Assembly: GCA_016720115.1 (NCBI GenBank)
Contig: JADJXT010000001.1
Coordinates: forward strand, 930,001 to 994,000
DNA length: 64,000 bases
Reading direction: 5' to 3'
Origin: Sphingomonadales bacterium
GTDB taxonomy: Bacteria; Pseudomonadota; Alphaproteobacteria; Sphingomonadales; Sphingomonadaceae
Below the pieces are notes generated by a model. It did no database searches, was not told where the DNA came from, and saw nothing but the letters and a program-made list of their open reading frames with translations. Below, one piece after another: positions 15,713-24,269 of this stretch (positions are counted from its first letter, which is position 1; each line of letters starts with the position of its first letter). The position numbers and the translations under genes were made by a program.

Positions 15713-16564
15713 TTATCCACCGATGCTTTTAGAAAGGCTTAATGCGCGAATAATGTCGGCAAGGTCGCGGTGGGGTATAACTGCACAACCGGCCTGATTT
15801 GCAAGCTGCGTGACCGACCGATCCTGCCCTCTGCCGATTTCGAAGATGCAGATGCCATGCTCTGCCAATAGCGGGGGCATTTGGGGGACGAGTATTCTGT
15901 AATCGTCCAGTCCATCATCACCCGCAAACAGCGCCGATACCGGTTCATATGCCTGCACCTGCCGTGCAAGTTCGGCCCCGGTTTCGACATAAGGCGGGTT
16001 GCAAAGGATGAGGTCGAAGCTGCCCAGATCGTCCGCCCAGCCCGCATCGCGCCAGCTTCGGTGCAGGAAAATAGCGCGATTATCGAATCCGAGTCGATCG
16101 GCATTGCCTTTCGCCACGGCCAAAGCTGCTGCGCTTGCATCGAGCGCTACGCCTTCGGCCTTGGGAAAAACCGAAAGGCTGGCGAGCAAAAGCGCGCCCG
16201 AACCCGTTCCCAAATCGAGGATGCGGCTGGGTGGCGGCCGGTCACGGAAATGTGCGATAGCCGCCTCAATCAATGTTTCGCTATCGCCGCGCGGGATCAG
16301 CGTATCGGGCGTCACGTCCAGAACCAGATCCCAAAACTCCTGATGGCCCCGGATATAGGCGATGGGTTCATGGTTCAGCCGCCGTGCCATAAGCCCGTCA
16401 AAGGCTGTAGGCGTTTCGAGGTCGCGTGCCTTTAACAGCATGTCGTTGCGACTGAGCCCCAGGCCGTGCGCCATCAACAGTTCGGCATCGAGTCGGGGCG
16501 TTTCGCTGACTGGCTCCAGCGCACGCGTAGCAGTAACCAATTGTTGTGAAACCGGTTTTTTCAT
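15713..16564 (-). CDS. prmC: Peptide chain release factor N5-glutamine methyltransferase
   Basis: 283 residues. An N-terminal helical bundle is followed by a class I SAM-dependent methyltransferase domain with LDLGTGSGALLLA for SAM binding and the glutamine-recognition motif NPPY at about residue 176. The enzyme methylates the GGQ glutamine of RF1 and RF2. The ATG at 16564 overlaps by four bases the stop of the lipoprotein gene before it, so translation is probably coupled. DUF4167 follows on the same strand. Usual length for the family. Assignment is firm. Confidence 0.93.
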   Translation of the reverse strand: MKKPVSQQLVTATRALEPVSETPRLDAELLMAHGLGLSRNDMLLKARDLETPTAFDGLMARRLNHEPIAYIRGHQEFWDLVLDVTPDTLIPRGDSETLIEAAIAHFRDRPPPSRILDLGTGSGALLLASLSVFPKAEGVALDASAAALAVAKGNADRLGFDNRAIFLHRSWRDAGWADDLGSFDLILCNPPYVETGAELARQVQAYEPVSALFAGDDGLDDYRILVPQMPPLLAEHGICIFEIGRGQDRSVTQLANQAGCAVIPHRDLADIIRALSLSKSIGG

Positions 16565-16890
16565 TTGGTGTGCTGCCCCGGCTCCAGCGTGCCGCCCTGC
16601 GCTTCGCATTGCCCGGAAGGCACATATTTCCATCGGTCAGGCATATAATCCTTTGTCGCGGTGCCCGCACAATCGGTGCCCGGTCCGGCGGCGCAGTCAT
16701 TATATTGGGCCAGTGATATGCCATAGCATTTTTCGCGGTCGGCCTTTTGTGGTGCGGGCATTATCAGGCCACGGCCCTTTTCGTCATATTGAACATCGGT
16801 GGTTGTCGGGCGTTCGCATGCGGTCAGGCTGGCTGCTGCTGCCAGCAATCCGGCCAAGTGCTTCAAATCGCAATGTCCATTGCACCCCAT
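16561..16890 (-). CDS. DUF2282 (BufA1-type bufferin precursor-like) lipoprotein
   Basis: 109 residues from the ATG at 16890. A TTG at 16866 would give a more typical signal peptide starting KHLAGLLAAAASLTAC. The lipobox SLTAC predicts lipidation. The mature part carries four Cys in the DUF2282 pattern: EKCYGIS, NDCA, TDCAG and GQCE, with WKYVPSGQCE near the end. DUF2282 proteins (BufA1) are substrates of DUF692 MNIO enzymes that convert Cys to copper-binding thiooxazoles. No DUF692 or DUF2063 partner is in this window, and a lipoprotein form is unusual. It is coupled to prmC. Family resemblance is clear by eye; modification is not shown. Confidence 0.72.
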   Translation of the reverse strand: MGCNGHCDLKHLAGLLAAAASLTACERPTTTDVQYDEKGRGLIMPAPQKADREKCYGISLAQYNDCAAGPGTDCAGTATKDYMPDRWKYVPSGQCEAQGGTLEPGQHTK

Positions 16891-16924
16891 ATGCCCCCGA
16901 TAGCGCGAAAAGAATTGGCCAGCT

Positions 16925-18064
16925 ATGGCGAAGCGCATGCAATCCCGATTCGATTTCAAGATAAGCGCAACCGATGGCAAAGCCCGCACCGGCAGCATCC
17001 AGATGCTGCGCGGCGAAATCCGCACGCCTGCCTTCATGCCCGTGGGCACGGCGGCGACGGTCAAGGCGATGCGCCCCGCCGAAGTGCGCGCAACCGGGGC
17101 CGACATCATCCTTGGCAATACCTATCACCTGATGCTGCGGCCGACCGCCGAACGGATGGCGCGGCTGGGCGGGCTGCACAAGTTCATGGGCTGGGAGAGG
17201 CCGATCCTGACCGACAGCGGCGGCTATCAGGTGATGAGCCTGTCGAGCCTGCGCAAGATTACCGAGGAAGGCGTTACCTTCCAGAGCCATCTCGACGGTT
17301 CGCGTCACATGCTTTCGCCCGAACGGTCGATGGAAATCCAGCGGCTGCTGGGTTCGGATATCGTTATGGCCTTCGACGAATGCCCGGCCAATGGCGTGTC
17401 GCGTGACGAAGCGGCGAAATCGATGGCGCTGTCGATGCGCTGGGCGAAACGGTCGCGGGAAGGTTTCGACAGCGGTGGCGAACATGCAGAGCGTGCGGCG
17501 CTGTTTGGTATTCAGCAAGGCTCGCTCGACGAAAAACTGCGCAAGGAAAGCGCCGATGCCCTGATCGATATCGGCTTCGATGGCTACGCCGTCGGCGGGC
17601 TTGCCGTGGGCGAGGGGCAGGAGGCGATGTTCGGCTGCCTCGACCATGCGCCCGATATGCTGCCCGCAGACAAGCCGCGTTACCTGATGGGCGTAGGCAA
17701 GCCCGACGATCTGGTCGGTGCGGTTGCGCGCGGGATCGACATGTTCGATTGCGTGCTACCGACGCGGAGCGGACGCAACGGGCAGGCCTTTACCTGGAAT
17801 GGCCCGGTCAACATCCGCAACGCCAGACATGCCGAGGATCAGGGGCCGCTCGACGCACGCTGCGACTGCCCCGTCTGCACCACATGGAGCCGCGCCTATC
17901 TCCATCATCTCGTGCGTTCGGGGGAGATATTGGGGGCAATGCTGATGACACAGCACAATCTGCATTTTTACCAGGGGCTAATGGCCGGAATGCGCGCGGC
18001 GATTTCGGAAAAGCGCTTTGCCGTCTTCGCAGCCGATTTCAGGCGCGACTATTTGAAGGAATAG
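16925..18064 (+). CDS. tgt: tRNA-guanine(34) transglycosylase (queuine tRNA-ribosyltransferase)
   Basis: 379 residues, full length. DSGGYQ holds the general-acid Asp, FDCVLPTR holds the nucleophilic Asp at about residue 275, and C-x-C-x2-C near 313-318 with a His near 344 binds the structural zinc. The enzyme exchanges guanine 34 of GUN-anticodon tRNAs for preQ1 on the way to queuosine. It is divergent from the DUF2282 lipoprotein gene with 34 bases between starts, and is followed closely by a small YdeI-like gene. No queA is seen nearby. Assignment is firm. Confidence 0.95.
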   Translation: MAKRMQSRFDFKISATDGKARTGSIQMLRGEIRTPAFMPVGTAATVKAMRPAEVRATGADIILGNTYHLMLRPTAERMARLGGLHKFMGWERPILTDSGGYQVMSLSSLRKITEEGVTFQSHLDGSRHMLSPERSMEIQRLLGSDIVMAFDECPANGVSRDEAAKSMALSMRWAKRSREGFDSGGEHAERAALFGIQQGSLDEKLRKESADALIDIGFDGYAVGGLAVGEGQEAMFGCLDHAPDMLPADKPRYLMGVGKPDDLVGAVARGIDMFDCVLPTRSGRNGQAFTWNGPVNIRNARHAEDQGPLDARCDCPVCTTWSRAYLHHLVRSGEILGAMLMTQHNLHFYQGLMAGMRAAISEKRFAVFAADFRRDYLKE

Positions 18065-18070
18065 CGTTAC

Positions 18071-18385
18071 TTGTCGGCCATGGTTCAAGAAATCGCGCAG
18101 GGCACAGTGCACCGGATTCCCGATGACATGCGCGCCGCGCTGCTCGCCGACGCTGCGGTGCTCGATCTATGGCAGAACATCACTCCGCTGGGCCGCAACG
18201 AATTCATCTGCTGGGTGGAGGACGCCAAGCAGGCGGCAACGCGGGAAAAACGAATCAGGCGGACGAGTGAGGAACTTCTCGAAGGCAAGAAGCGCCCCTG
18301 CTGCTGGCAGGGCTGCATCCACCGCACCGACAAACGCCCAAGCAAATGGCAGCAGGATGTGCTGATCGACAGAAAGAAGCGGTGA
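18071..18385 (+). CDS. YdeI/OmpD-associated family protein
   Basis: 104 residues from TTG at 18071 (AAGGA ten bases upstream), or 101 from ATG at 18080. The block LDLWQNITPLGRNEFICWVEDAK and the closing RPCCWQGCIHR match the short YdeI/OmpD-associated family, whose members have been linked to bacteriocin protection. Three Cys cluster near the C-terminus (CCWQGC). It begins six bases after tgt and so is probably co-transcribed with it. Biochemical role unknown. Confidence 0.78.
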   Translation: MSAMVQEIAQGTVHRIPDDMRAALLADAAVLDLWQNITPLGRNEFICWVEDAKQAATREKRIRRTSEELLEGKKRPCCWQGCIHRTDKRPSKWQQDVLIDRKKR

Positions 18386-18404
18386 GTATGGGATATGCGC
18401 GAGA

Positions 18405-18516
18405 ACACCTCTCCGGTACGGAGAGGACGCAGCCTGAAAGGCTGCCGGAGAGGTCTGAATTTTCAGGCCCCACCGGCGGCGCTGACGCGCCGCCCCCTCC
18501 CCGTACCGGGGAGGTG
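18405..18516. repeat. Composite palindromic repeat, family B
   Basis: Outer palindromes CCTCTCCG-GTA-CGGAGAGG (18408 on) and CCTCCCCG-TAC-CGGGGAGG (ending 18514) face each other. The ends CACCTC and GAGGTG are inverted copies. Between them lie smaller hairpins AGCC-TGAAA-GGCT and GGCGGCGC-TGAC-GCGCCGCC. The last arm supplies GGGGAGG directly upstream of the glnE TTG start. Confidence 0.85.
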
Positions 18517-18518
18517 TT

Positions 18519-21194
18519 TTGAAAGAAACCCTAACCCGCGCCGCTGCAAACAGCCCGTTTCTGGGGGCATTGATCGAACGGCAGCCCGATCTGGTCGCGC
18601 TCATCGAAACGGGGGATTTCGACGTGGCGCTCACCAGCGCACTGGCAGCACAAGCCGACGATCCCGGTGTCACCCTGCGCCGGCAAAGGCAGGGCGTCGC
18701 GCTGGTCACCGCCATCGCCGATCTGGCCGGTGTCTGGGATCTGACCCGCGTAACCCGCATCCTTTCCGACTTTGCCGATAGCGCGCTCGATACCGCCATT
18801 GCCGCCGCCTTTGCAGAGCGCGTGCCCGATGCGCCGGTGCAGGGCTTTGCGGTAATCGGCCTTGGCAAGCATGGCGGGCGGGAACTGAACTACTCCTCCG
18901 ATATCGATCCCATTTTCCTCTACGATCCCCAAGCCCTGCCGCACCGCGAGCGCGAGGATGTTGCGGACAGCGCGGTGCGCATCGGGCGCCGCGTGATCGA
19001 ACTGCTCTCGACGCGTGACGAGAATGGCTATGTCTTCCGCGTCGACATGCGGCTGCGCCCCTCGCCCGAGGTCACGCCGATTTCCATCCCGGTCGAGGCG
19101 GCGATCAGCTATTATGAATCGAGTGCGCTGGCGTGGGAGCAGGCGGCGTTCATCCGCGCTCGGGCGGCTGCGGGCGACAAGGCGCTGGGCGACTATTTCC
19201 TCAAAAGCATCCAGCCCTTTGTCTGGCGGCGCAGCCTTGATTTCGGGCAGTTGGCCAATATCCGCAAGATGAGCGGGCAGATCCGCGATCATTATCACAA
19301 GGGGCAACGGCTCGGCCCGGGCTATGATCTGAAGCGCGGCAGGGGCGGGATCCGCGAATGCGAATTTTTCGCGCAGGCGCACCAGTTGATCCATGGCGGG
19401 CGCGATCCCGGGTTGCGCATGGCCGACACGCGCACGGCGCTGGCGGCGCTGGCCGAACGCGACCGGATCGGCGTGGACGAAGCAACAACATTGTCATCGG
19501 CCTATGAACTGCTGCGGACGATCGAGCACCGGCTGCAGATGCTCGATGACCGGCAGACGCACAGCCTGCCTGAAAATGCCGCCGATCTTGATCGTGCCGC
19601 CCGGCTGCACGGGCTGGACAAAGGCGATTCACTCGTTGCCCTCCTTAGCCCCGTGGTCGCGGGCGTAGGTGCTATATATGACGGACTGGCAGGGGAGGAG
19701 GAAGAGAGCGCAAGGCGGCTTCCCGACGAAGGCCTGCCGCTGGAGGACGAGCTTTCGGCGATGGGCTATGCCGACCCGGCGGCTGTCGCCCAGCGGCTGG
19801 CGCGCTGGCGCAGCGGACAGTTGCGTGCGATCCGCTCAAGTTCGGCGCGCGAGGCATTCGAGATGGTGCTGCCCAAGATCATGGCCGCGCTCGCCCATGC
19901 GCCCGATCCCGCCAATGCCATCGCCCGGTTCGACAATGTGATCGAGGCGCTGCCGAGCGCGATCAACTTCTTCAACCTGCTCGACGCCCGCCCGGCGCTG
20001 TTGCAGCTTCTTGCCGACATATTGAGCTATGCCCCCACGCTCGCCGATGCTCTGGCGCGGCGGGGCGAATTGCTCGAAGGGCTGATCGATACCAGCGCCT
20101 ATCGCCTGCCCGAAAGCTGCGAAGCGCTGGAGGCGGAGCTTGGGGCACGCATTGTCGACGATGATTACCAGACTCTGCTCGATCTGGTCCGCGCCTTTGT
20201 CGGTGAAAAGCGTTTTTCCTTCGGGGTGCAATTGGTCGAGGGACAGCAGGATCCGCTCGCGGTCTCGCACGCTTATGCGATGCTCGCGGAGATTGCCGTG
20301 GCCAAATTGACGGCGGCAACCGTCGCCGAGTTCGAGAGCGCGCATGGCAAGGTGCCGGGCGGCGAATTGGCCATTCTTGCCTTGGGCCGGTTCGGCGGCG
20401 AGGCGCTGACCCACGCCTCCGATCTCGATCTCATCCTGCTCTTCTCCGGCGATCATGGCGAGGAATCGGATGGTCGGCGTCCGCTGGGGGCGACGCAATA
20501 TTTCAACCGTCTGGCGCAGCGCGTCGTCGGTGCGCTCACCGTGGCAACGGCATCGGGCGCGCTCTATGAGGTCGACACCCGGCTGCGCCCCTCGGGCGCG
20601 CAGGGGCTGCTCTGCGTGTCGTTCGACAGTTTCGTCAAATATCAGCGCGAGGAAGCATGGACGTGGGAGCATATGGCGCTCACCCGCGCGCGGCCTGTTT
20701 ATGGTTCGGCTGAGGCGCGTGCGCAGCTCGAAGCGATCATCGCCGAAACGCTCGCCATGCCACACGATGCGGGCAAGCTGGCAGACGATATCATCAAGAT
20801 GCGGGCCGACATGGCGATGCACAAGCCGCCCAAGGGTGCGCTTGATGTGAAGCTGTTGCCGGGCGGTCTGGTGGACGCGGAATTTGCCATCCATGCGCTG
20901 CAGCTTCGGTTCGGGCAGGGCCTTTACCCGCAACTCGACCGGGCAGCCGATGCGTTGATCGCTGCGGGGCTTTTGCCGGAGGGTTTCGCGCCTGCACAGG
21001 CATTATTGACGCAGCTGCTGGTATTGCTGCGGCTGGTAGCGCCCGATTGCGAGATTCCACCCGAACCCGCGCAAGCGGTGGTTGCCAAAGCGCTGGGCTT
21101 TGCGAATTGGGATGAGGTCATGACGGCAGTCGATGTCGCGCGCGGGGTGATTTCTGCTGAATGGCAAGGCATTGAACCGCGATTGAAAAGCTGA
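18519..21194 (+). CDS. glnE: Bifunctional glutamine synthetase adenylyltransferase/deadenylase
   Basis: 891 residues with two nucleotidyltransferase domains: GLGKHGG through SSDIDPI near residue 127, and GRFGG through HASDLDLILLF near 631. The first removes AMP from, and the second adds AMP to, glutamine synthetase under control of PII. Length is slightly shorter than the enterobacterial enzyme at the N-terminus. The start is TTG at 18519, preceded by GGGGAGGTG that belongs to the right end of a palindromic repeat. No ATG start with a better site is visible upstream. It is followed after 15 bases by bcp. Confidence 0.94.
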   Translation: MKETLTRAAANSPFLGALIERQPDLVALIETGDFDVALTSALAAQADDPGVTLRRQRQGVALVTAIADLAGVWDLTRVTRILSDFADSALDTAIAAAFAERVPDAPVQGFAVIGLGKHGGRELNYSSDIDPIFLYDPQALPHREREDVADSAVRIGRRVIELLSTRDENGYVFRVDMRLRPSPEVTPISIPVEAAISYYESSALAWEQAAFIRARAAAGDKALGDYFLKSIQPFVWRRSLDFGQLANIRKMSGQIRDHYHKGQRLGPGYDLKRGRGGIRECEFFAQAHQLIHGGRDPGLRMADTRTALAALAERDRIGVDEATTLSSAYELLRTIEHRLQMLDDRQTHSLPENAADLDRAARLHGLDKGDSLVALLSPVVAGVGAIYDGLAGEEEESARRLPDEGLPLEDELSAMGYADPAAVAQRLARWRSGQLRAIRSSSAREAFEMVLPKIMAALAHAPDPANAIARFDNVIEALPSAINFFNLLDARPALLQLLADILSYAPTLADALARRGELLEGLIDTSAYRLPESCEALEAELGARIVDDDYQTLLDLVRAFVGEKRFSFGVQLVEGQQDPLAVSHAYAMLAEIAVAKLTAATVAEFESAHGKVPGGELAILALGRFGGEALTHASDLDLILLFSGDHGEESDGRRPLGATQYFNRLAQRVVGALTVATASGALYEVDTRLRPSGAQGLLCVSFDSFVKYQREEAWTWEHMALTRARPVYGSAEARAQLEAIIAETLAMPHDAGKLADDIIKMRADMAMHKPPKGALDVKLLPGGLVDAEFAIHALQLRFGQGLYPQLDRAADALIAAGLLPEGFAPAQALLTQLLVLLRLVAPDCEIPPEPAQAVVAKALGFANWDEVMTAVDVARGVISAEWQGIEPRLKS

Positions 21195-21209
21195 CTGAAG
21201 GAGATCAAC

Positions 21210-21668
21210 ATGACCGATGTCAACGATACCCTCCCCGCCGTTACTGTGAAAGACAGCGCGGACAATGACGTGGCGCTGGGCGCACTCGAGGGACCGTTAG
21301 TGCTCTATTTCTATCCCAAGGCGGATACGCCGGGGTGCACCAACGAGGCGAAGGACTTTACCGAGTTGCACGCCGATTTCGCGAAGCTTGGCGCAAGCGT
21401 TTACGGTATCTCGAAGGACAAGCCCGCAAAGCTCGCCAAATTTGCCGACAAATATGGCCTGAAGGTCGCGCTGCTGTCGGATGAGGCCAGCGATGCCACC
21501 GAACAGATGGGCGTCTGGGTTGAAAAATCGCTCTATGGCAAGAAATATATGGGCATCGAACGCTGCACCTTCCTGGTTGGCGCAGATGGCAAAGTTGCGC
21601 GCGTCTGGCACAAGGTAAAGGTCAAGGGCCATGCGGCGGAGGTGCTGGAGGCGGCACGGGGGCTTTGA
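21210..21668 (+). CDS. bcp: Thioredoxin-dependent peroxiredoxin, Bcp/PrxQ family
   Basis: 152 residues. The peroxidatic Cys is in ADTPGCTNEA at about residue 43. The resolving Cys that E. coli Bcp has five residues later is a Lys here, so this is a one-Cys-type active site unless Cys in IERCTFLV serves. The fold blocks YFYPKADTPGC and GVWVEKSLYGKKYMGIER are conserved. It reduces hydrogen peroxide and organic peroxides in the cytoplasm. It lies 15 bases after glnE, preceded by AAGGAGATC, so is likely in that operon. A palindromic repeat follows. Confidence 0.93.
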   Translation: MTDVNDTLPAVTVKDSADNDVALGALEGPLVLYFYPKADTPGCTNEAKDFTELHADFAKLGASVYGISKDKPAKLAKFADKYGLKVALLSDEASDATEQMGVWVEKSLYGKKYMGIERCTFLVGADGKVARVWHKVKVKGHAAEVLEAARGL

Positions 21669-21685
21669 AAAAGTATCAGGTTACT

Positions 21686-21775
21686 GTCATTCCCGCGAAA
21701 GCGGGAAGCCATGGTCTGAGGGTTCGGTTTAAACCGACAATCCAGATCATGGACCCCCGATCAAGTCGGGGGTGA
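21686..21775. repeat. Palindromic repeat, family C
   Basis: It begins GTCATTCCCGCGAAAGCGGGAA, holds GGTTTAAACC in the middle and ends with CCCCCGA-TCAAG-TCGGGGG followed by TGAC. The outer GTCA and TGAC are inverted. The element lies between bcp and the TSUP gene and closely resembles the common alphaproteobacterial CCCGCGAAAGCGGG intergenic repeats. Confidence 0.85.
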
Positions 21776-21802
21776 CACCTTTTTCGCGCGCACCCTTTCT
21801 GT

Positions 21803-22549
21803 ATGACCACACCCGTCGCCCTTTTCCTCATCATCACCGCTTTCCTGACGGCGCTGTTGTCGGGGATTTTCGGCATGGCGGGCGGGCTGGTGCTGATGGG
21901 GGCGCTGGCCTTTGTGATGCCGGTATCGGCTGCCTTTGTGACGCATGGCCTGTTGCAGCTCATTGCCAACGGCTGGCGCGCGGTGCTGCACCGGCGGCAT
22001 ATCGCCTGGCCGATCATCCGGAATTACGCACTGGCCTCTGCGGTTGCCGCGAGCGCGGTGCTGGCGATCGGTTTCATGCCTTCAAAGCCCTTACTGTTCC
22101 TGCTGTTGGGGCTGGTGCCGATGCTCGTCTGGTTGCCCAAAAACTGGCTGCGCCTCGACGCTTCCAGAACGCCGCACGCGCTGGTTTCGGGGTTTCTGAT
22201 TACGGCGCTCAATCTGAGTGCTGGCGTTGCCGGACCATTGCTCGACATCTTCTTTGTGCGCACCGATCTCAACCGGCACCAGATTGTCGCGACCAAGGCG
22301 GCGACGCAGGTGTTCAGCCATCTCGCCAAGATCACCGTCTATGGCACGCCGATGCTGGTGGCGGGAAAGGGCGGCGTGCCGCCCTGGTGGCTGTTCGCGC
22401 TCGCCATCCCCGCATCGATGTTGGGCACCAGCGCGGGCGGCTGGGTGCTCGACCGGTTGAGCGATGCCAATTTCAAACGCTGGACGGCATGGATCGTCAC
22501 CACCATAGGCGTTTTCTATTTGTGGAAGGCATGGGATTTATGGTTCTGA
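21803..22549 (+). CDS. TSUP (TauE/SafE) family membrane exporter
   Basis: 248 residues with about eight hydrophobic helices. The N-terminal LLSGIFGMAGGLVLMG and the mid-protein repeat GAxxG-like LNLSAGVAGPLLDIFF are the duplicated TSUP signatures. Characterised members export sulfite, sulfoacetate or related anions, but the substrate here cannot be told. No strong ribosome-binding site precedes the ATG. Its 3' end overlaps the DUF455 gene start, so the two are co-expressed; nothing known links the families. Confidence 0.85.
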   Translation: MTTPVALFLIITAFLTALLSGIFGMAGGLVLMGALAFVMPVSAAFVTHGLLQLIANGWRAVLHRRHIAWPIIRNYALASAVAASAVLAIGFMPSKPLLFLLLGLVPMLVWLPKNWLRLDASRTPHALVSGFLITALNLSAGVAGPLLDIFFVRTDLNRHQIVATKAATQVFSHLAKITVYGTPMLVAGKGGVPPWWLFALAIPASMLGTSAGGWVLDRLSDANFKRWTAWIVTTIGVFYLWKAWDLWF

Positions 22550-23337
22550 CGCTCGGCGAAGCGTGCAAATCGGTGCTCGAAACCGCGGACCCGCAGGCAA
22601 AGCTGATGCGCGCCCGCGCGGTGGCGCGCGACTGGCGGCTGGGTCGGCTCGAACATGGTTTCGATGCCCGGATGCCCGACTATCCGGCGCGGCCCGACCA
22701 GCCCGAACTGCTGGCGCCGCGCTTCATGCCCAAGCGCCGCAGGGCCGGTTCCGAACGCGCGCGCATCGCGATGCTGCACGCACTGGCGCATATCGAATTT
22801 GTCGCGATCGACCTCGCCTTCGATCTTGTCGGAAGGTTCGGCGGCCAGTTCCCGCGCGATTTTGCCGATGACTGGCTGCGCGTCGGCGCGGATGAGGCGA
22901 TGCACTTCGCCTTGCTGGATCGGCGGCTGAAGCAACTGGGTAGCCATTACGGCGCGATGCCCGCGCATGAAGGGCTATGGGAGGCCGCTTATGCGACCCG
23001 CAGCGACGTGCTGGCGCGGCTGGCAATCGTGCCGATGGTGCTCGAGGCGCGCGGGCTGGATGTCACCCCGGCCACCGTCGAGCGTTTTGCGGCACAGGGC
23101 GATTCGGTATCTGCGCGTATATTGCAGCGCATCTACAATGATGAAATCCGGCATGTTTATGCGGGAACCAAATGGTTTGAATCGGGTTGTCTCATTGTTG
23201 AAAAGTTACCGAAACCTTACTGGAAAGTGCTGGTAAACCTCCACTTCCGGGGTGCAATTAAGCCTCCGTTTAACGACTCGGCGCGTTCGAAGGCCGGTTT
23301 AACGCGCGATTATTACATGCAGGTTGCATTGTCCTGA
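22540..23337 (+). CDS. DUF455 ferritin-like protein
   Basis: 265 residues from the ATG at 22540 (an ATG at 22531 adds three residues). The helical domain holds the metal-ligand pattern of a ferritin-like four-helix bundle: HALAHIEFVAIDLAFD, GADEAMHFALLDRRL, EARGLDV and YNDEIRHVYAGTKWF. These E-x2-H pairs suggest a di-iron site. DUF455 proteins lack a settled function; some are tied to stress or rhodopsin-related loci. The start overlaps the TSUP gene by ten bases. Apparent readings that extend it far upstream run antisense-like through the TSUP gene and were discarded. Confidence 0.85.
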   Translation: MVLTLGEACKSVLETADPQAKLMRARAVARDWRLGRLEHGFDARMPDYPARPDQPELLAPRFMPKRRRAGSERARIAMLHALAHIEFVAIDLAFDLVGRFGGQFPRDFADDWLRVGADEAMHFALLDRRLKQLGSHYGAMPAHEGLWEAAYATRSDVLARLAIVPMVLEARGLDVTPATVERFAAQGDSVSARILQRIYNDEIRHVYAGTKWFESGCLIVEKLPKPYWKVLVNLHFRGAIKPPFNDSARSKAGLTRDYYMQVALS

Positions 23338-23448
23338 CGGCCCCGTCAGACCCAATCCCAGATAAGGGGTTGGCAGACAACTGCCGCAAATTTTTGGGGA
23401 TCAGTTCGCGCAAACGTGCGGATTGCAACAAAAGGGTCGTTAAAACAC

Positions 23449-24165
23449 ATGGTACACAGCGTTTTGGCTTCGGGCCAATCACTGATGGGAAAAGTGTTGC
23501 TTGCAGCCAGCATCGTCGCTTCGGCTTCGGTTGCTACGCCTGCACTTGCCAATTCCGCCGCAGCCGCATCGGATGCCTTCCGCGTAAAGCCGGAAGATGT
23601 CGCTTCGAACAAGACTGCGCTCGGCGTTTCCGATCCCGAATTTCGCGCTCTTCACGATGGCTGGGGCCAGATGAATGGAATCGCCCGCAAGTCGCAGGTT
23701 GCCGTTCCCTCGATCAATCCGGTCGAATCGATGCGCATGACCAGCCAATATGGCTATCGCACCGATCCCTTTCAGGGTCGCCGCAAGAATCACAAGGGCC
23801 TCGATATCGCTGGCCCGATCGGCACTCCGATCTACGCAACCGCAGATGGCATCATCGGCCGGGCGCAGTGGGTTTCAGGCTATGGCAAATATGTAGAGGT
23901 TGAACATGGCAACGCCATCCAGACCCGCTACGGCCATCTTTCCGCGATGAACGTCTATTCGGGCCAGCGCGTCCGCAAGGGCGATGTCATCGGCTTCATG
24001 GGCTCGACCGGCCGTTCGACCGGCAGCCACCTGCATTACGAAGTCCGCATTGCTGGGGAACCGGTCAATCCGACCAGCTTCCTTGAGCCTGCAGCAAAAG
24101 TGTCAAATATCTTGATTGCATCCAAGGATGCTGATACCAAATCTATGGGCGGTCCGGCTGAATAA
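23449..24165 (+). CDS. M23 family (LytM-type) metallopeptidase
   Basis: 238 residues from ATG 23449, with a signal peptide ending ATPALANS; a GTG at 23416 would add eleven residues. The C-terminal peptidase domain shows NHKGLDIAG (H-x3-D zinc ligands), YGHLSAM and GSHLHYEVR (H-x-H). It starts at TSQYGYRTDPFQGRRKNHKG, the standard opening of M23 domains. It is predicted to cut peptidoglycan cross-links or to regulate amidases in the periplasm. All zinc ligands are present, so it is likely active. A terminator follows at 24211-24251. Monocistronic. Confidence 0.92.
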   Translation: MVHSVLASGQSLMGKVLLAASIVASASVATPALANSAAAASDAFRVKPEDVASNKTALGVSDPEFRALHDGWGQMNGIARKSQVAVPSINPVESMRMTSQYGYRTDPFQGRRKNHKGLDIAGPIGTPIYATADGIIGRAQWVSGYGKYVEVEHGNAIQTRYGHLSAMNVYSGQRVRKGDVIGFMGSTGRSTGSHLHYEVRIAGEPVNPTSFLEPAAKVSNILIASKDADTKSMGGPAE

Positions 24166-24210
24166 GCACTACCGACCGTAAACGCATCACCTTTGGGAGA
24201 GGGTGTTATC

Positions 24211-24251
24211 TGGGGCTGGCTTGGTGGAGACACCTTGCCGCCCTTTTTGTT
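24211..24251 (+). terminator. Probable intrinsic terminator after the M23 peptidase gene
   Basis: A partly mismatched stem (GGCTGGCTTGGTG / CACCTTGCCGCC) with a GAGA loop is followed by TTTTTGTTT, about 75 bases after the stop codon. Confidence 0.55.
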
Positions 24252-24269
24252 TGCCCCTACATATAAGGC

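Noticed and set aside
21772..22539. Long N-terminal extension of the DUF455 protein across the TSUP gene.
   Set aside because: The extension is out-of-frame TSUP coding sequence; the DUF455 domain begins at about 22540.
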